A DNA stretch of 64,000 bases from Liolophura sinensis (taxonomy: Eukaryota > Mollusca > Polyplacophora > Chitonida > Chitonidae): positions 57,446,984-57,510,983 of the forward strand of contig NC_088300.1 of assembly GCF_032854445.1 (NCBI RefSeq), given 5' to 3'. How positions within the stretch are numbered: position 1 is the stretch's first letter; each line of letters begins with the position of its first letter. Both the position numbers and the translations under genes were made by a program. Shown in pieces: positions 15,001-28,209 of this stretch. The notes below the pieces were generated by a model that saw only the letters and a list, made by a program, of their open reading frames with translations, did no database searches and had not been told where the DNA came from.

Positions 15001-18000
15001 TTCTTGGAAGAAGAGTCCTACCGGAAATGTACGAACTGCACTTCGGCGGTTTCCTATGGCAATTCTCCTCCTAATACAGATGACTTCAGGACTAGTTCTC
15101 AGGCAAAGTGGAGTCACCAACAGCAGATTTTGGCGATGAGTTTTTTATTTTTTTTATTAATTTTTTTTATTTATAATTTATCAACTTGACGTACATGAGA
15201 ATTTTTTTTATGGCATGCACCTGCGAGGAAAAGCATACTCATTTCAATGGTATTTGATTGATATTTAATGATTCTTCTCCTTTAATGAATTGCACATCTT
15301 CCAATGTTGAAAATGCTGCCAAAAAGTCTGCCCATGCCTTCATGTGTGGATTTATAATCTACATATTGCCTTGAGAAAACAATAGAGAAAAAAATTTGCT
15401 CCGGATTTTTCTCCACCTCGAGCATGTTTGTTAAGTAGTTCACATGCTGGAGAGGCAATGAGTTGTAAAGACACATGCTAAGTTTGGAATTAATGCTACA
15501 CTGCCGCTTCAGAAAAATATGCACAAAGCCATTTGGGACATTCTCAAAATTAGTCTGTCATGAGAGATAAAAACTGACCAAGTGTTGTTGCCTTTGCCTT
15601 TTCAAAAAAAGAAAACCCTGGAAAAAATAACACGAAGCTAAATGTATGCCAATCAAAGCAAAATGAATAAAGCAATAATGTTGCACTGTATTCCTTCTCT
15701 AATTTATCATCTCTTACTAATACAGACACCATTAATGTGCTGTGAACAAACTACAAACAGAACCATGCAGTTTGTTTCGACCACTATTTGGACCAACAAG
15801 TGAGGGCAGCTGTAGCTCCGAACATATTCTTCTCTATACAGGACAAGATAGTAGAATTACTACTAGAGAATACAAGAAGCACTAATCTCAACAACTATGA
15901 TACCCTAGACATGCATCATATATATGTTAAGCCATCATGGGAAAGCCTATTTCCAAAGAGTACCTTAATAAACACCATAGGGACACAACAAAAGAAGTGA
16001 CCCACCTAAATCATTCAAAACTGAGAGCTCCTTTTTTTCATACCAACTAATTTAAACAAATGACACAAGTTTATTTCCAATTTCACCACCACATCCTCTT
16101 TGCTCATTGGCAAATTTGGTCTCACATGCAGCATAGCTTTAGAAAGAAGGTGAGAACAAATTTTACTCCCGGGAATGCTAGTCCGGCTGGTTAAAGTCCC
16201 ATATGTTTCATCAACACAACTTACTTTTTGAACAACTCACCTACACGGCCACATTTAAACATGTACTCATAACTCACCCCAGCTGTCACTTTGTCCCTCC
16301 TGGACAAGAACAAGCGAGGCTCCCCTCCTTGCCAGGCAACATCAGAAGGACACCCACCATCCAGTAAAATAATGTCATTTTCTACATGACAATTGTGTTT
16401 TCTCAAAGTCAAGCCTGGTTACACTACAATTCCGTATAAGCAATGGAATTTGGGTGGACTGCTGTGGCTGGCAGGGCTTGGCATCAGAAGGACAGGGGAA
16501 ATATGATTAGCTTAGATAGAGGCATGGGCCCTGAGCTATTCAGCCAAACCATGCCAATGGCTCAATGAACAGCATTTTTCTGCTAGATTAAAGCTGGGCC
16601 CAAGCCTGATTCATTTTCAGTTCAATTTCAGATATCACCCAGATGCAGAAAAATTGTGATGTATTTCAGTGGGCACAGCGTGTATGAAACTGGGCAATGG
16701 AGCAGCAATAGCATATGGATTTATGCCCTCATGGCACTAACATATGACCCAACTCAATAAGAACCTCTTTCCCCCAGTAAAGACAGTGCCTTGCTACACA
16801 CGCAACCTACTTCCCAATTTTACATGCAACACACCACCAATAAAAAGCACTCATAATCAAATGGAACCGGACAAGTGGAAAGTATCTCCACCAGAAAAGG
16901 ACTAAGCAGACCACCAGAAGCACAGGTGTAGAGCAGAATCTCACTGTAACAACTCACAAAAGATGCTATTTAAAATGCAAAATAAAGGGACCAAATTTAG
17001 AATAAAGGTCAGTTTGGACAAAAATTAAAATGCCATTCCACTATTGTCATAATAGTAACTGATTTGTGACAAAAAGGCAAGGTAAACCTGTTACTAATGG
17101 AAAATTTCTGAGTAATTTATTTCTTCTTCCACCTGATGTCTAAGATTCATCAACCATTAAAAAAAAAAAAAAAAAAACTGTCAAGCCAACACACTGCTGC
17201 TCGTAGAAACACTATACTTGTGACTGAAATTGCACCAACTTCCTTCTGCTCAACTCAAATGTTGACCAAGCCAATGGTTTCCTGTAAATCATGGAATCAG
17301 CAAGCCCCACCCACCTCCAAGGCCATCTTACAGCTAGTAGCTTCAGATTTCAGGGGACAGAGGAGATCTTCAAAGTCAGCAGGTAGAAAATAGTTAATGC
17401 CTTACCACAGGTACTTGGGTGGCTGTCTCCATCATCATCATGACTCCTATCTTATAACCTTCTGCCAGAAGATCAGCCCCAAAAGAAGATGGAGGAGTGG
17501 GTGGGGGGGGGGGGAGGGAATTCCATTGGTCTGAACCACAGAGTATCAGGGGGAAAATCTTCAGAGAAACATAGATAAATTATTAAACAGAAACCATCAT
17601 GTAGTCTTTCCTGAGATCTGTCACAGACATGCTTAGAAGGATATGATTGGGCCAACTGCTAACCAGTCACACAGAATTAACTAATGCCAGTGGAACTATC
17701 TGGCTGGAACAATCGTTACTGGCTTGACAAGGCTAGCTTGCTGATGGAGTGCCTATAGCCTGGCCAGTCTACAACCAGCCAATAATTCAGGGTTTCCTTC
17801 CCAGCATGGCCCTCCATGGTCACCTTACTTGCCTCTAACTAGGCACCTTCCACTCTCTTCTCTTACACAATGGCCACAATAGACAATTTCAGATCTTCGT
17901 CTTCTCAGCCTATGCCAATTTCCATCAACAGCTTTTGGCACTCCTGTCGCACCATTAAGAAACAGCTCTGGTATAACAACTCTGCCTTTTGTAGGTGATC

Positions 18001-19967
18001 AAGCAAGCCTCAGCATGATGCCTTATAAACAGGCGTTTCGCAGCCACAGCTGACTTGTTATGAATTTAAAGCAGATTAGGTCATTCTGGATATTAACAAG
18101 CCAGCAGTAAACAATGAACAGTCGGCAGGTTTATTGGTTAAATGATCCCTCACATGGAGCTCTCTCCAGTAGCGGCAACTGCAGGTTTGAAACACCCGGA
18201 TCTCCGACCTGCATAATTAACAAATACAGGCAAAATATTGCTACATAATTCACGCAAAGCTTGCAAACTCTCCATCACAGCCAGTCATCCAGAACTGACA
18301 GAATTCCAACAGGGTTCCATTAAATTTTCAAACGGACACAAACAGGCACTTGTGGCAAGCGAGAGAGTTCATACAACATAAATGATGTGAGTGTAGAGAA
18401 ATGTGTGAGTTCTCCACAGGCAGTCAGGATAGGCAGAAGGCCAGGGCACCTCTCAGCCCACACATGCACATATGCATGCACTTCACACTCGAACAGGCCC
18501 AAGTCTGCTATTTTACACAGGTCTAATTATATGCAGGACAAAAATATAAAGAACAAGGAAAAAGTTCCACTTTTACAAATCAAATGGTCTACAGTTGACA
18601 GAATTCTATTTTACAGCATTGTCCTAGCAGCACAGGAGTGTATGATTTGATAACTGCCTGATCTTGTGGTTTACATAATTGGCTGGTAGACTCAATTGGT
18701 GAGCTGAGCTCACGAATGCCTTATTATGTGCTGATTTTCCATGCGGCTCGCCAATAGCTGACAGCTTGCCATGGGTATAAGAGTACAAGTCTAAAGATTG
18801 AAGGTTCAGGAGAACATCAAATATTCAATGCATCCAATAACACACTACCTTCTGTCTCCAATAAATCCCTATCTGATGCCCAATAACACTATTTTTTATG
18901 GCTGGTGTTACAACCATATCCAATTTGTCTGATAAAAGTGACAAAAAAAAATCTGTGAGCCTGTCTTCATTTCCTTAACATGCCCATGTTAAGGCTGTTC
19001 GGAGTCACGTATATGCATGTAAAGATTACTGAGTTGTCCTTGAATCGTACAAGAAGTTTCCAAAGATAACACTACACATTTTAATATCAATACATACCCA
19101 AACCTACAAAATATTTTCACAGCTGGATATATTGCACCATTGTATTCATAGATAATATTCATAGACTATAAATTAGCAAATAAGATCATTGGATATCAAT
19201 ATAGCTGGGATAATCTGAAATTACCTGTCAATTAACACTTAACTCCTGGGACACCTGATCAAAATGTCACCATGGTAACCAGAATGGTGAAAAGAAACCA
19301 GCTATTGCCACCACAGAAGATGACAGATATTGATTATTGTTTGGGCTTGAAAAATCTGTCAGATTCTGAACAAACATGTCCTGAAGTGAGTTTCTTGTTC
19401 ATTTAATATGCCGATAAAGCAAAAAGTACACTATCACTGGAGACCATTTTTGTGCTTAGCTGCAATCACATTTATGCTATCACCTGATTTAACAGGTTAA
19501 CAACTGCATGTTTCAGACCACCATGTTTTACAAAGACTTTTTGCTTTGTGGACAATAATAAGAAGTGCTGATAGGAAGATCTTACCAATGGACATGTTTT
19601 CTCCTGCGTAACATAAAAAAAATGTAAAGAATTTCATTATTCACGTAAACAAGGCGCTTATTTCCAAATGTGACTACACCAAGTGAGTATTTTTATCACA
19701 ATCACTGACCACCTGTTTGATGTAATTTCTGTCTTGTGTTATTAACCCAATGATTCTCTCAGAGGTAAATCGCTACCTCTCCAGAAACAATCAATGTGTC
19801 CTTCGGTTGCCATAATAGGTAAACAGTATTTATTTATTTGAGTGTAGTTTTTATGCCTTACTGAAGAATACAGGAAACAAGGCAGAAGACCATCACATGC
19901 TTGGAACATCCTACTACTAGTAGCAAACTGCTTCACATTTCAAACAAGCAACCACTGCACAAAACCT

Positions 19968-20097
19968 GTATAATTTATTTATTTACTTATTTGACTGGTG
20001 TTTTACGCAACACTCAGGAATATTTCACTTATATAAGCATGGCCAGCATTATGGTGAGAGGAAACCGAGCAGAGCCCCAGGGAAACTGGTATAATTT
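19968..20097 (-). mobile_element. 5'-truncated SINE with 9-bp target duplication
   Basis: On the minus strand this ends in the conserved SINE 3' domain (gtttccc..ggctctgctcgg, ccataatgctggcc, atataagtgaaatattcctg, gcgtaaaacacc) and an AAAT-type tail. It begins abruptly in the middle of the family, lacking the tRNA-like head. The 9-mer gtataattt occurs at 19968-19976 and again at 20089-20097, at the two ends. A truncated 5' end with flanking direct repeats is the signature of LINE-driven target-primed reverse transcription. Confidence 0.82.
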
Positions 20098-20217
20098 GCC
20101 AGCAATATTTACCTTTGCAAGTAGGTCTACTTTTTAAGGGGACATGTCAGTAGTGTCAGATTCTGATGCCATTAATGTAAAACTCTAAATACAGCTTAAA
20201 ATGTGCCATCCCAAATA

Positions 20218-21010
20218 ATGGTACTGGGTGACGAGCTATGGTCATCAGTTCCTGGGTGACCAGCTATAGTCATGAGTTAATGGGTGATCTGCTATAGTCA
20301 TGAGTTACTGGGTAATCTGCTATAGCCATGAGTTACTGGGTAATCTGCTATAGCCATAAGTTACTGGGTTATCTGCTATAGCCATGAGTTACTGGGTGAT
20401 CAGCTACAGTCATGAGTTACTGGCTGATCAGCTATAGTAATGATTTACTGGGTGATCCGCTATAGTCATGAGTTACTCAGTAATCTGCTATAGCCATGAG
20501 TTACCAGGTGAACAGCTATAGTCATGAGTTACTGGGTAATCAGCTACAGTCAGGAGTTACTGGGTTATCAGCTATTGTCATGAGTCACTGGGTGATCCGC
20601 TACAGTCATGAGTTACTGGGTGATCAGCTACAGTCATGAGTTACTGGTTGATCAGCTATTGCCATCAGTTACTGGTTGATCAGCTATTGTCATGAGTTAC
20701 TGGGTGATCCGCTACAGTCATGAGTTACTGGGTAATCTACTATAGTCATGAGTTACCAGGTGGTCAGCTACAGTTATGGGTCACTGGGTGATCAGCTACA
20801 GTCATAAGTTATTGGGTAATCTGCTATAGTCATGAGTAACCAGGTGATCAGCTATAGTCATGAGTTACTGGGTAATCTGCTACAGTCATGCGTTACTGGT
20901 TGATCAGCCATTGCCATCAGTTACTGGTTGATCAGCTATTGCCATCAGTTACTGGTTGATCAGTTATTGCCATCAGTTACTGGGTGATGAGCAATAGTCA
21001 TCATAATGAG
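20218..21010. repeat. 28-bp minisatellite, about 28 copies
   Basis: A long array has the unit gggtgatcagctatagtcat plus gagttact. The variable sites are gatc/aatc, cagc/ctgc/ccgc, and atagtcatg/attgccatc. Variant units occur in local runs: the attgccatcagttactggtt form is concentrated near 20640-20700 and 20900-20980, which suggests internal duplication of blocks. No coding role is apparent. It lies in the presumed large intron. Confidence 0.93.
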
Positions 21011-22641
21011 TGGACTGTGATCACATACATGTATTACACTTTGCATCAGCCAGCCTTTTAGGACGAATCTATGACTGCATCCTTCAGCACTTGATCAGAC
21101 TAATCAAACGCCCATCCTCTCACTTAACCTGCCTTTCTAACACACCTCTGACCGGCTGAGTGCAGGAGGAAATTGTCTTTATCTACCTTCTCATTCTCAT
21201 GTCGAATCAATAGACTGAAGCTTTCTTCCCAGTCAATGAAGTCTTTATTACACTGCCACTCAGAGCCAAGGTAGGCCGCTTGTTTTTCCTCCACAAAACC
21301 TCTGCTGTCTCCAGCTCTAGTCCTCTCATTACCTTGCCTTGTCCAGACAGGCTGATGCTGTTGTGTATCAATCCAGGTTTGATAGCAATTTAACAGTTAA
21401 TAAAGTTTGTAATCTGAGCTTACCTGAGGACTTAGTGCAGACAGGGGATGTTGCCAGTGAGTGGGTTTACTATAAACAATGGTTTTCTGCCTAAGCTGGT
21501 CAAGCCTGTGGGCTACAATTAATTAGCTGTGTATGGAAGCCAGGCTTTGGAGTTATCAATAGTGTTCGACCAGATTGCAATCCACATTGATCCAATTTAC
21601 CCACAGATTCGTGATCAACATCACTGCGTTGGATTTAACTCTTAACTCTTGGGGCCCAGTCCCTTTTGTTTTTACACCATCTTGTTTGCTACAGATTGAT
21701 GTGCACAAATCCCTGTCATGATAACTCAGGAATCCCACCCTTCCCATAATCCCTCTATACAAAAAAAAAGTGACTATGTCTCACTTTCTTCGAATTTGGT
21801 AGAAAAGGCTTGATTGTCTTAGTCTGAAGCACAGGTAGGTATTGGGAAACAGTCTTTACCAGTTGTCTGATGGGTACACATCTTGAAGAAGCCTAAGTAA
21901 TTGTACCAAGCCAACTATGACTGGCTCAAATGATCTGGCAGCATTAATGCCATCAGCCAATATTGACAAAGAGAAGCAAAGGGACAAATTGCCCCTGGAT
22001 AACATGTGTGCCCTAGTCTCCACACCTAACGAGACGGCACAGCTAGAGCAATTAACAAAAATTGACTGACCTTTCATACAGGCTGCACACAGTACACAGA
22101 AAATGCCACACAATAATTTCAGTGACAATGAAAAAATGAGGGCCAGAGGTATAACCTGCGTGTGGGGGATAAACACAAGCCAGGCATTACACAGCCATGT
22201 AACACTGTTACTAATGATAATGAGATTAGCAGTCTGTCACCCCTGTGATACCTGCAGGATTGGGGAAGGAAAGCCTTCAGTTTCATGGTGCCATCCTGCA
22301 AAACCCGGTGTGTCATTATCAAACAGCCCTGTGGTCAGTGGTGCCTTCCTACAAAACTGCACTCCTGTAGCCAAAGTCCCATATCACCTGTAGCATCCTT
22401 ATCAGAGTCAAACACAGTGCTGTGGTCCCATGCTACATAACCTGTACTAATATTATCAGTCACACAGTGCTGTGGTCCCATCCCACACAAACTGTACTAA
22501 CATTACCAGTGACACAAGCAGTGCCCTGGTCCCACTCACACTATCTGCACCAGCAGAGGTTGAGTTAATCAGGTGTCGTGTTTTGCAGGTTTTGCACTTA
22601 TTATCACAGATGCATGGGTTTAATGTATGTATAAACGAAAT

Positions 22642-22643
<2 letters not shown>

Positions 22644-22697
<54 letters not shown>

Positions 22698-22698
22698 C
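22644..22698. repeat. Compound (AT)n-(AC)n microsatellite
   Basis: About 38 bp of alternating AT is followed by about 17 bp of alternating AC. It generates short apparent reading frames on both strands (YIYIYI and HTHTHT runs) that are not genes. Confidence 0.97.
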
Positions 22699-23466
22699 AT
22701 CCGGTGTCTGTCCACTGCATAACACACATATATTGTTTACGCATACTTATGACAGTTGTCACATTTTCCTTACATACAGCTCCAGTCAAAACAGTTAGAG
22801 CTCTTGCTTACGGTAAACATAGTGCCTGAGGGTGGTGCCATGGCCATCTCACCCAGGAATCAAGGTCGTCACTGCTCAGCTGGCATATCAAACTGGCCAA
22901 ATTTCCTTGTTTAAATTAAAAATGTTTTCACAGTTTAAATAACTGTTTAAGTTCCTTTTGCTACCTGTCAGGCAGTTTTATCCCAATCCTTTTTTCTTTA
23001 TCAATAAGCCACAAGTTTCTATCCTGCCCTTGCCTAACACAGGTCACTATAAGTGTAGTTCTATCCAGTCTACACCATAACACCTGTTACCAATATCTGC
23101 ATCAAATGAAGGTCTGGTGAGACCCATACTCATGCTATCAATAACATGCTCTCTACACTATTTCTCATTCAAAACCTTCACGAAAATCTAAAAGTCTTCT
23201 CACATGTATTACTAATTACTTACATGTACATGTCAAACCATACAATGGTTCTAAATAAAAGAGGTCAATGTCAGAGAGACACAAAAAATAGCGTTGAAAA
23301 GCAGGTTAACTTTAGCCCTGTGTTCAGTAATGCCTGACAGTATTGCATTTAAGCCTGTGTGGGTAGTCAAAGCTGACTCGAGTCCAGTCATCAGGCTATT
23401 GTGATGATAACCCAATGCAGGCATATGCTGAAGCAGAATTTATACTGCTTAATGATCAACAGAAGT

Positions 23467-23489
23467 GGGGTGGGGTGGGGAGGAGGGGC
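23467..23489 (+). other. Short G-quadruplex motif
   Basis: The run ggggtggggtggggaggagg continues into another GG, giving at least four G runs with one- to three-base loops. Confidence 0.6.
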
Positions 23490-24519
23490 GCCTTGGAGCA
23501 CTGTCAACTAGTGCTATGTCCCCGAGTTAAGGAGAAGGACATGGTAGTTATCTTCCACCCCCAGGATGTTCTATGGAGAAGCAGAGCTTGAGGACAAATA
23601 ATTCTGAAAAGAAAGACAACAGGCCAAAGCATGCAGCCACAAGCAGCATGGAGTGTTGCATGAATGTCACCATGACTTGGCATTACATTCAAGATCTTCT
23701 GTCTTGTTATTGCCAAGGTGTTACTTGGTCAATGCCAGACACGCTCAACTAGCCATCATAACCATGGAAGAAAATGTATTACCACGCAATGGCTTTTCTA
23801 CACTCGTTTTCAGCTTTTCAATTTTCTACTTCTATCTGGACATGAGAAATGGAAGGAGAAGCTGATCACCTCCTTACACAACATGGTTCTGAATCCCTAG
23901 TAAACCACTTCCATCCAATTAAGAGAAATGGCAAGATCAATATGGTGGCTGTGTAAATTTACTGTCTAATTCTACAGGTACGTGCACATAACAAAGGGCC
24001 AGGGCAGACCCGCATCAAGATCTGTGAAATTATACACATTGATCAGTGGCACCAGCAACTAGTGCCAGAGTTGCCACAAACCAGCGTCATCAGTAACATA
24101 CGCTATGCTGATACATGCCAACGACTTCCTCTACCTCTTACACATGGCCAAATTATTCACTCTCCACCAATTCGCATTGTACGTCGCAGATAGAACCTAT
24201 TTTAGTGATGTTCAAATGATGCGGAATATGCAAGGACAAAGAAACACTGGCTGGGTGACACTCTGCCAGAGGCTAGCACTGCCAACACTAGAATTTTCCA
24301 TTTGTTCCATATAATAGAATTAGACAATAGCGGTCTAAATGAGATCAGAATTTTATCCCTGTAATAGAGCAAAAAACTGATAGAGAGATGTTTCAGAGTA
24401 TAATAGCACCAATAAAATGACTACAGAACAACACACATAAAGAGTGAAGGTTGATATTTGACAAAACCAGACATAGCGACCAGTTCGAGAGAATAGGATG
24501 AAAAAGGCTGAGTTCCTAC

Positions 24520-24741
24520 CGGATCTGGCTTGAGAGCCAGGGGCACATACTGGACATAGTAACATTGTGGGTGCATGCCGCCTGTCCTAGGGTAGTCCTC
24601 GATGAGCAGGCCTAACTCCGGGTGTCGTCCTTGCTGATTTGTTCCCAAGCCAACCATAAATTCCCCCGTCCTACCAGCAGTGCATACCACTGTGCTATAC
24701 GGAGGTAGGGTAGAGTCGATCTCACCGCAGCCAATATTTCC
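24520..24741 (-). other. Unexplained 74-codon exon-like frame
   Basis: The minus strand has an open frame that could be bounded by an acceptor-like gataaag (24742) and a donor CCG|gtagga (24519), giving 222 bp, phase 0 at both ends. It begins GNIGCGEIDSTLPPYS, contains TGEFMVGLGTNQQGRH and ends YYVQYVPLALKPDP, with spaced Cys, Gly, Pro and Tyr unlike random AT-rich DNA. The same frame is open from about 24786 to 24421. Local base composition is richer in GC than the flanks. I do not recognise a family and see no linked exon. The string gtatagcacagtggtatgca inside it resembles a tRNA A-box region, so an old repeat is a serious alternative. It is not a known part of TIA1 proteins. Confidence 0.25.
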
Positions 24742-26173
24742 CTTTATCGCAGGGGCAGATACGAGCACAAAAGCCAGACGTAATTATCATACGTTCACTG
24801 TGCATTCAAGCTGTTTTTGAATTAAGCAAATTGTCAGCTGTGAGAATGTGCTAGTGGCTACCTCTCGCCCACATATCCTAGAGTGGGGCAGCTGGTGGTA
24901 ACTGCACTTGTCCTGCCGGCAACAGTCTGTCCTGCCAATCATACAAGGGTGCCCTCCCCTGAGAGTGACTCGTGAAGCGATGCACAGAACTAGCTGGCCT
25001 GCTGCAACATGACATCAGCTCTGGGACAGACCTATCAATACATTAGAGATCACTCTCTGGAACACCTTGATCCCATCTGATACGGACAGCAAAGGAGTAA
25101 GGACTTGTGTACAGCTGCTAGTCACTTTCATAGAACAATGGCATCTGTCCCTCAACACTGGTGTAGATCTGCTAGAGTGGTCATACCCTAATGGTCACTG
25201 ACAATAGTCAACCACTACATTACCACCTAATACAACCGGCACACGTGCCATTCAGGATTATGGACTTAACCAACCTACAGGCGTTAACAACAGATGATGA
25301 TGATGTGGTTGTGTGTTAACTAAATAAAGGCAATTTAGGTAACTTTAAAGAAGCACATTGTAACAAGCTTGACAAGGTCATAAACAGTCAAATGCTATAC
25401 AGGAAATGTCACTGTTCAAAATGGTATTACAGTGTCTCAATTCACATACCTATCAATATATATATATATACTTTCACATAGTAGTGCATAAGTCATTAAA
25501 ATGTTTATGGCTTTGCTGCTAGAATCAACCTAACCTGGAGTTGGAAACAAAAATCAATTTAAGCTGGCCCAAGGTGGAATAACAGAGTGATTGTGAGGAG
25601 GACAATAAGCCATTTGTGGAGATGAGGGCCCTGGTAATATGGATTTGTCCATGTAGTTGTGTAGGGTTGTAGGTAAAGGCTGCACAGGTGGTACCTCCAT
25701 AAAGAGGTCCCCAAGGTCAGGTAACCACCATTGCCTAAACACCCCCCCCCCCCACCCAGTCAACACACCCTTACCCCTTTTCACTCTGCCTAATTAAATA
25801 TTTAACTAAACAGATGCTGGACATAACTTTATTACACTCTACTACAATCATAATAATGCATTCAAAGCTTCTGATGATAAACACCCAGTGTACATGTACA
25901 CATGTGTAACTATCTCACAAAATCAGTCCATTACAGGTTATTCTAAGTACTTTCTGCACAAGCAGCTTCAAATCTATGCTCACACATTCCAGTACATGCA
26001 AGGAATCTCATTAGCTAGTTGATGATATTTTATGCTACATTATGACTTCTTGCAACTAAACTTCTGTTACTTTAAACAATATTCTTAGAATCCCTCAAAA
26101 AGACATGTTATTCTTTTCCAAATACCCTGCCATGTTCATTATATATCCAACAAATTATGAAAGTCAAAATATC

Positions 26174-26422
26174 TTGATTTATTGATTTATTTGATTCGTG
26201 TTTTACGCCGTACTTAAGAATTTGTCACTTACAAGGCAGTGGCCAGCATTATGGTGGGAGGAAACCAAGCAGAGCCCAGGGGAAACCCACGACCATCCGC
26301 AGGTTGCTGGGAGACCTTTCCAAGTATGGCCGGAGAGGAGGCCAGCATGAGCTAGACTTGAACCCACATCCATTGCACTGATGAGCGGCTCATGATAAGA
26401 CATTGCACCATGTTGGCGTCAC
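26174..26422 (-). mobile_element. Near full-length tRNA-derived SINE
   Basis: Read on the minus strand it has a tRNA-like head with a B-box-like gtgggttcaagtc, the middle block (ctcatgctggcctcctctcc, ggccatacttggaaaggtct, aacctgcggatggtcgtggg), the 3' block with ccataatgctggcc, and an AAAT-like tail at 26174-26190. It is moderately diverged from the 48.0 kb copy. The short frame across it is a repeat artefact. Confidence 0.88.
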
Positions 26423-28178
26423 CTATCTAGTTATGAAGATACCTCATTATGTCCCATTAAAACACTATAGCAAATCCTGCAGACAACAAACATGTGTAAG
26501 TCTCTTCTCAGTTTTTTGACAACACTGACTTTGTTTCATACAAGTTCATATAAAAGCGAAATCCCGAAATATCAGACAAACACTCAATGACCTGATATTT
26601 CCACTAACACAACCTACCACAGCACATCAATATGTAGCTAACATCACATGTATTTTCCCAATGTATGTGCACCCAATCCATTTCTCAGATGAGTTGCTCA
26701 ATCTGCTGAACACCACAGTATACATTCCTAATTAAAAAAAAAAAAATAACAAAAAAGAAAAAAATTTAACATGAGATAAAACATATACAAAAAGGTTTTC
26801 AATGTATATTTCCCTGATATGCCCGAGGTGTGCATGCTGCTGACTGCTTCAGGTCATTAAGGGCTGTTAATGAATGCTCCAGGCAGAATTTATGCAGTCC
26901 AGTCAGATGTGTACGCTTTTAATTCTACCAAATATGAATTCCCTCAGGTGGGCAAGATGGCAAGAGCTTTCCATAGATGTATGCTTTTGATGGATGGCCC
27001 TGATGGCAGTCAGAGTTAACATTAGTGATAATCCCTCAAACACTTCCTCAGTTTGCAGCTTGGGCCATTTCTTGGATTGATTGACTTTCCAAATTGGCTA
27101 TTCTCCCAGCGGGTGTACAGCCCTGCAGAATGACTGGAGCCAGTGCCTGCTCAGGGAGCACCTGGCATTGTTCACTTCAATGCCAATATTTTATGTTCTG
27201 CCACCAAGGCAAGATTCCCATTGAAATACACAGAGACATAACGTGTTCCAAGGACACCTAACAAAACCAGTTTTACCTAAATGTCCATTAGCTAGAACAG
27301 ACTGATGACATCATCTGTGTAGTAGTATGTAACACTGGGTTGATAGGACCCAGATGATAGGACTTAACTACAAAATGGCAAAACTGAAGAATATTCTAAA
27401 AGAGAGGAAGATCACTGTACCAAGACTCTAAAATTGTAGGGAAAATGAGATGGAAAAAACTGAACTATGGACATCTATCCTATTAGAATTCCACTGGGCA
27501 ATCAAAAGCTTTGTTTCACTCTTTGCATCATTGTCTCTGAACTCAAAAATGCATCTTTAATTTGCTTGACCACTTGATTTTACACTCTAATGTTCATGAA
27601 GTCCACTGAGCATGATTTCCATAGTAACTTTTTGCCTTCAATGAAAAAAGGTTGACAGCTGGTATACAAATGTGGCACTTGTTGCTGAGATTGTGCTATT
27701 TGCAGAAGAAGTTTCACCGCACATCCTTTTTGTCACACTGGTCCAAATCTTACTCAAATTACATGAGACCACTCTGCAAATCCCACAATGCATCATTATG
27801 CAGCATAATTACAATAGTCAATGACTAAGGTTTATCTAAACACTATCTCGTATCAAAATCTTCCCATAAACATTTTCCAAAACTGATACATGACCACTTT
27901 TCCATCCATTCTTATGTACCTTACATGTACATGCTTATAAAACTCCTGAATAATCCTTTTTCTTGACTCGCTTGTGAGGTTTCTTTCCTTAAGCTGGTTT
28001 CTGATATGGTATTTCCGTAAGCTAAATTTCATCACACTACCACTTAACACTGCTGATCAAAGTGTACTTCTTTCAGAAACCCTCAATTACCTCTGAGTTT
28101 GTATAGCATGATTGTTTTTATATATTTATCATATCTACAGCCACCTCAGAAAAGTATTTCTTTTATACTCTAAAAAGA

Positions 28179-28209
28179 GGGGGTTGGGGGGGGTTGGGGG
28201 GTTGGGGGG
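28179..28209 (+). other. G-quadruplex-forming run
   Basis: Four G runs of 5, 8, 6 and 6 are separated by TT loops only, a textbook intramolecular quadruplex pattern. It lies on the strand opposite to the TIA1-like transcript, so it would form in DNA rather than in that RNA. Confidence 0.8.

Noticed and set aside
22456-22798. Overlapping frames of 89-108 codons on both strands
   Set aside because: They run through the AT/AC microsatellite, which keeps several frames open; flanks show no splice-supported coding pattern.
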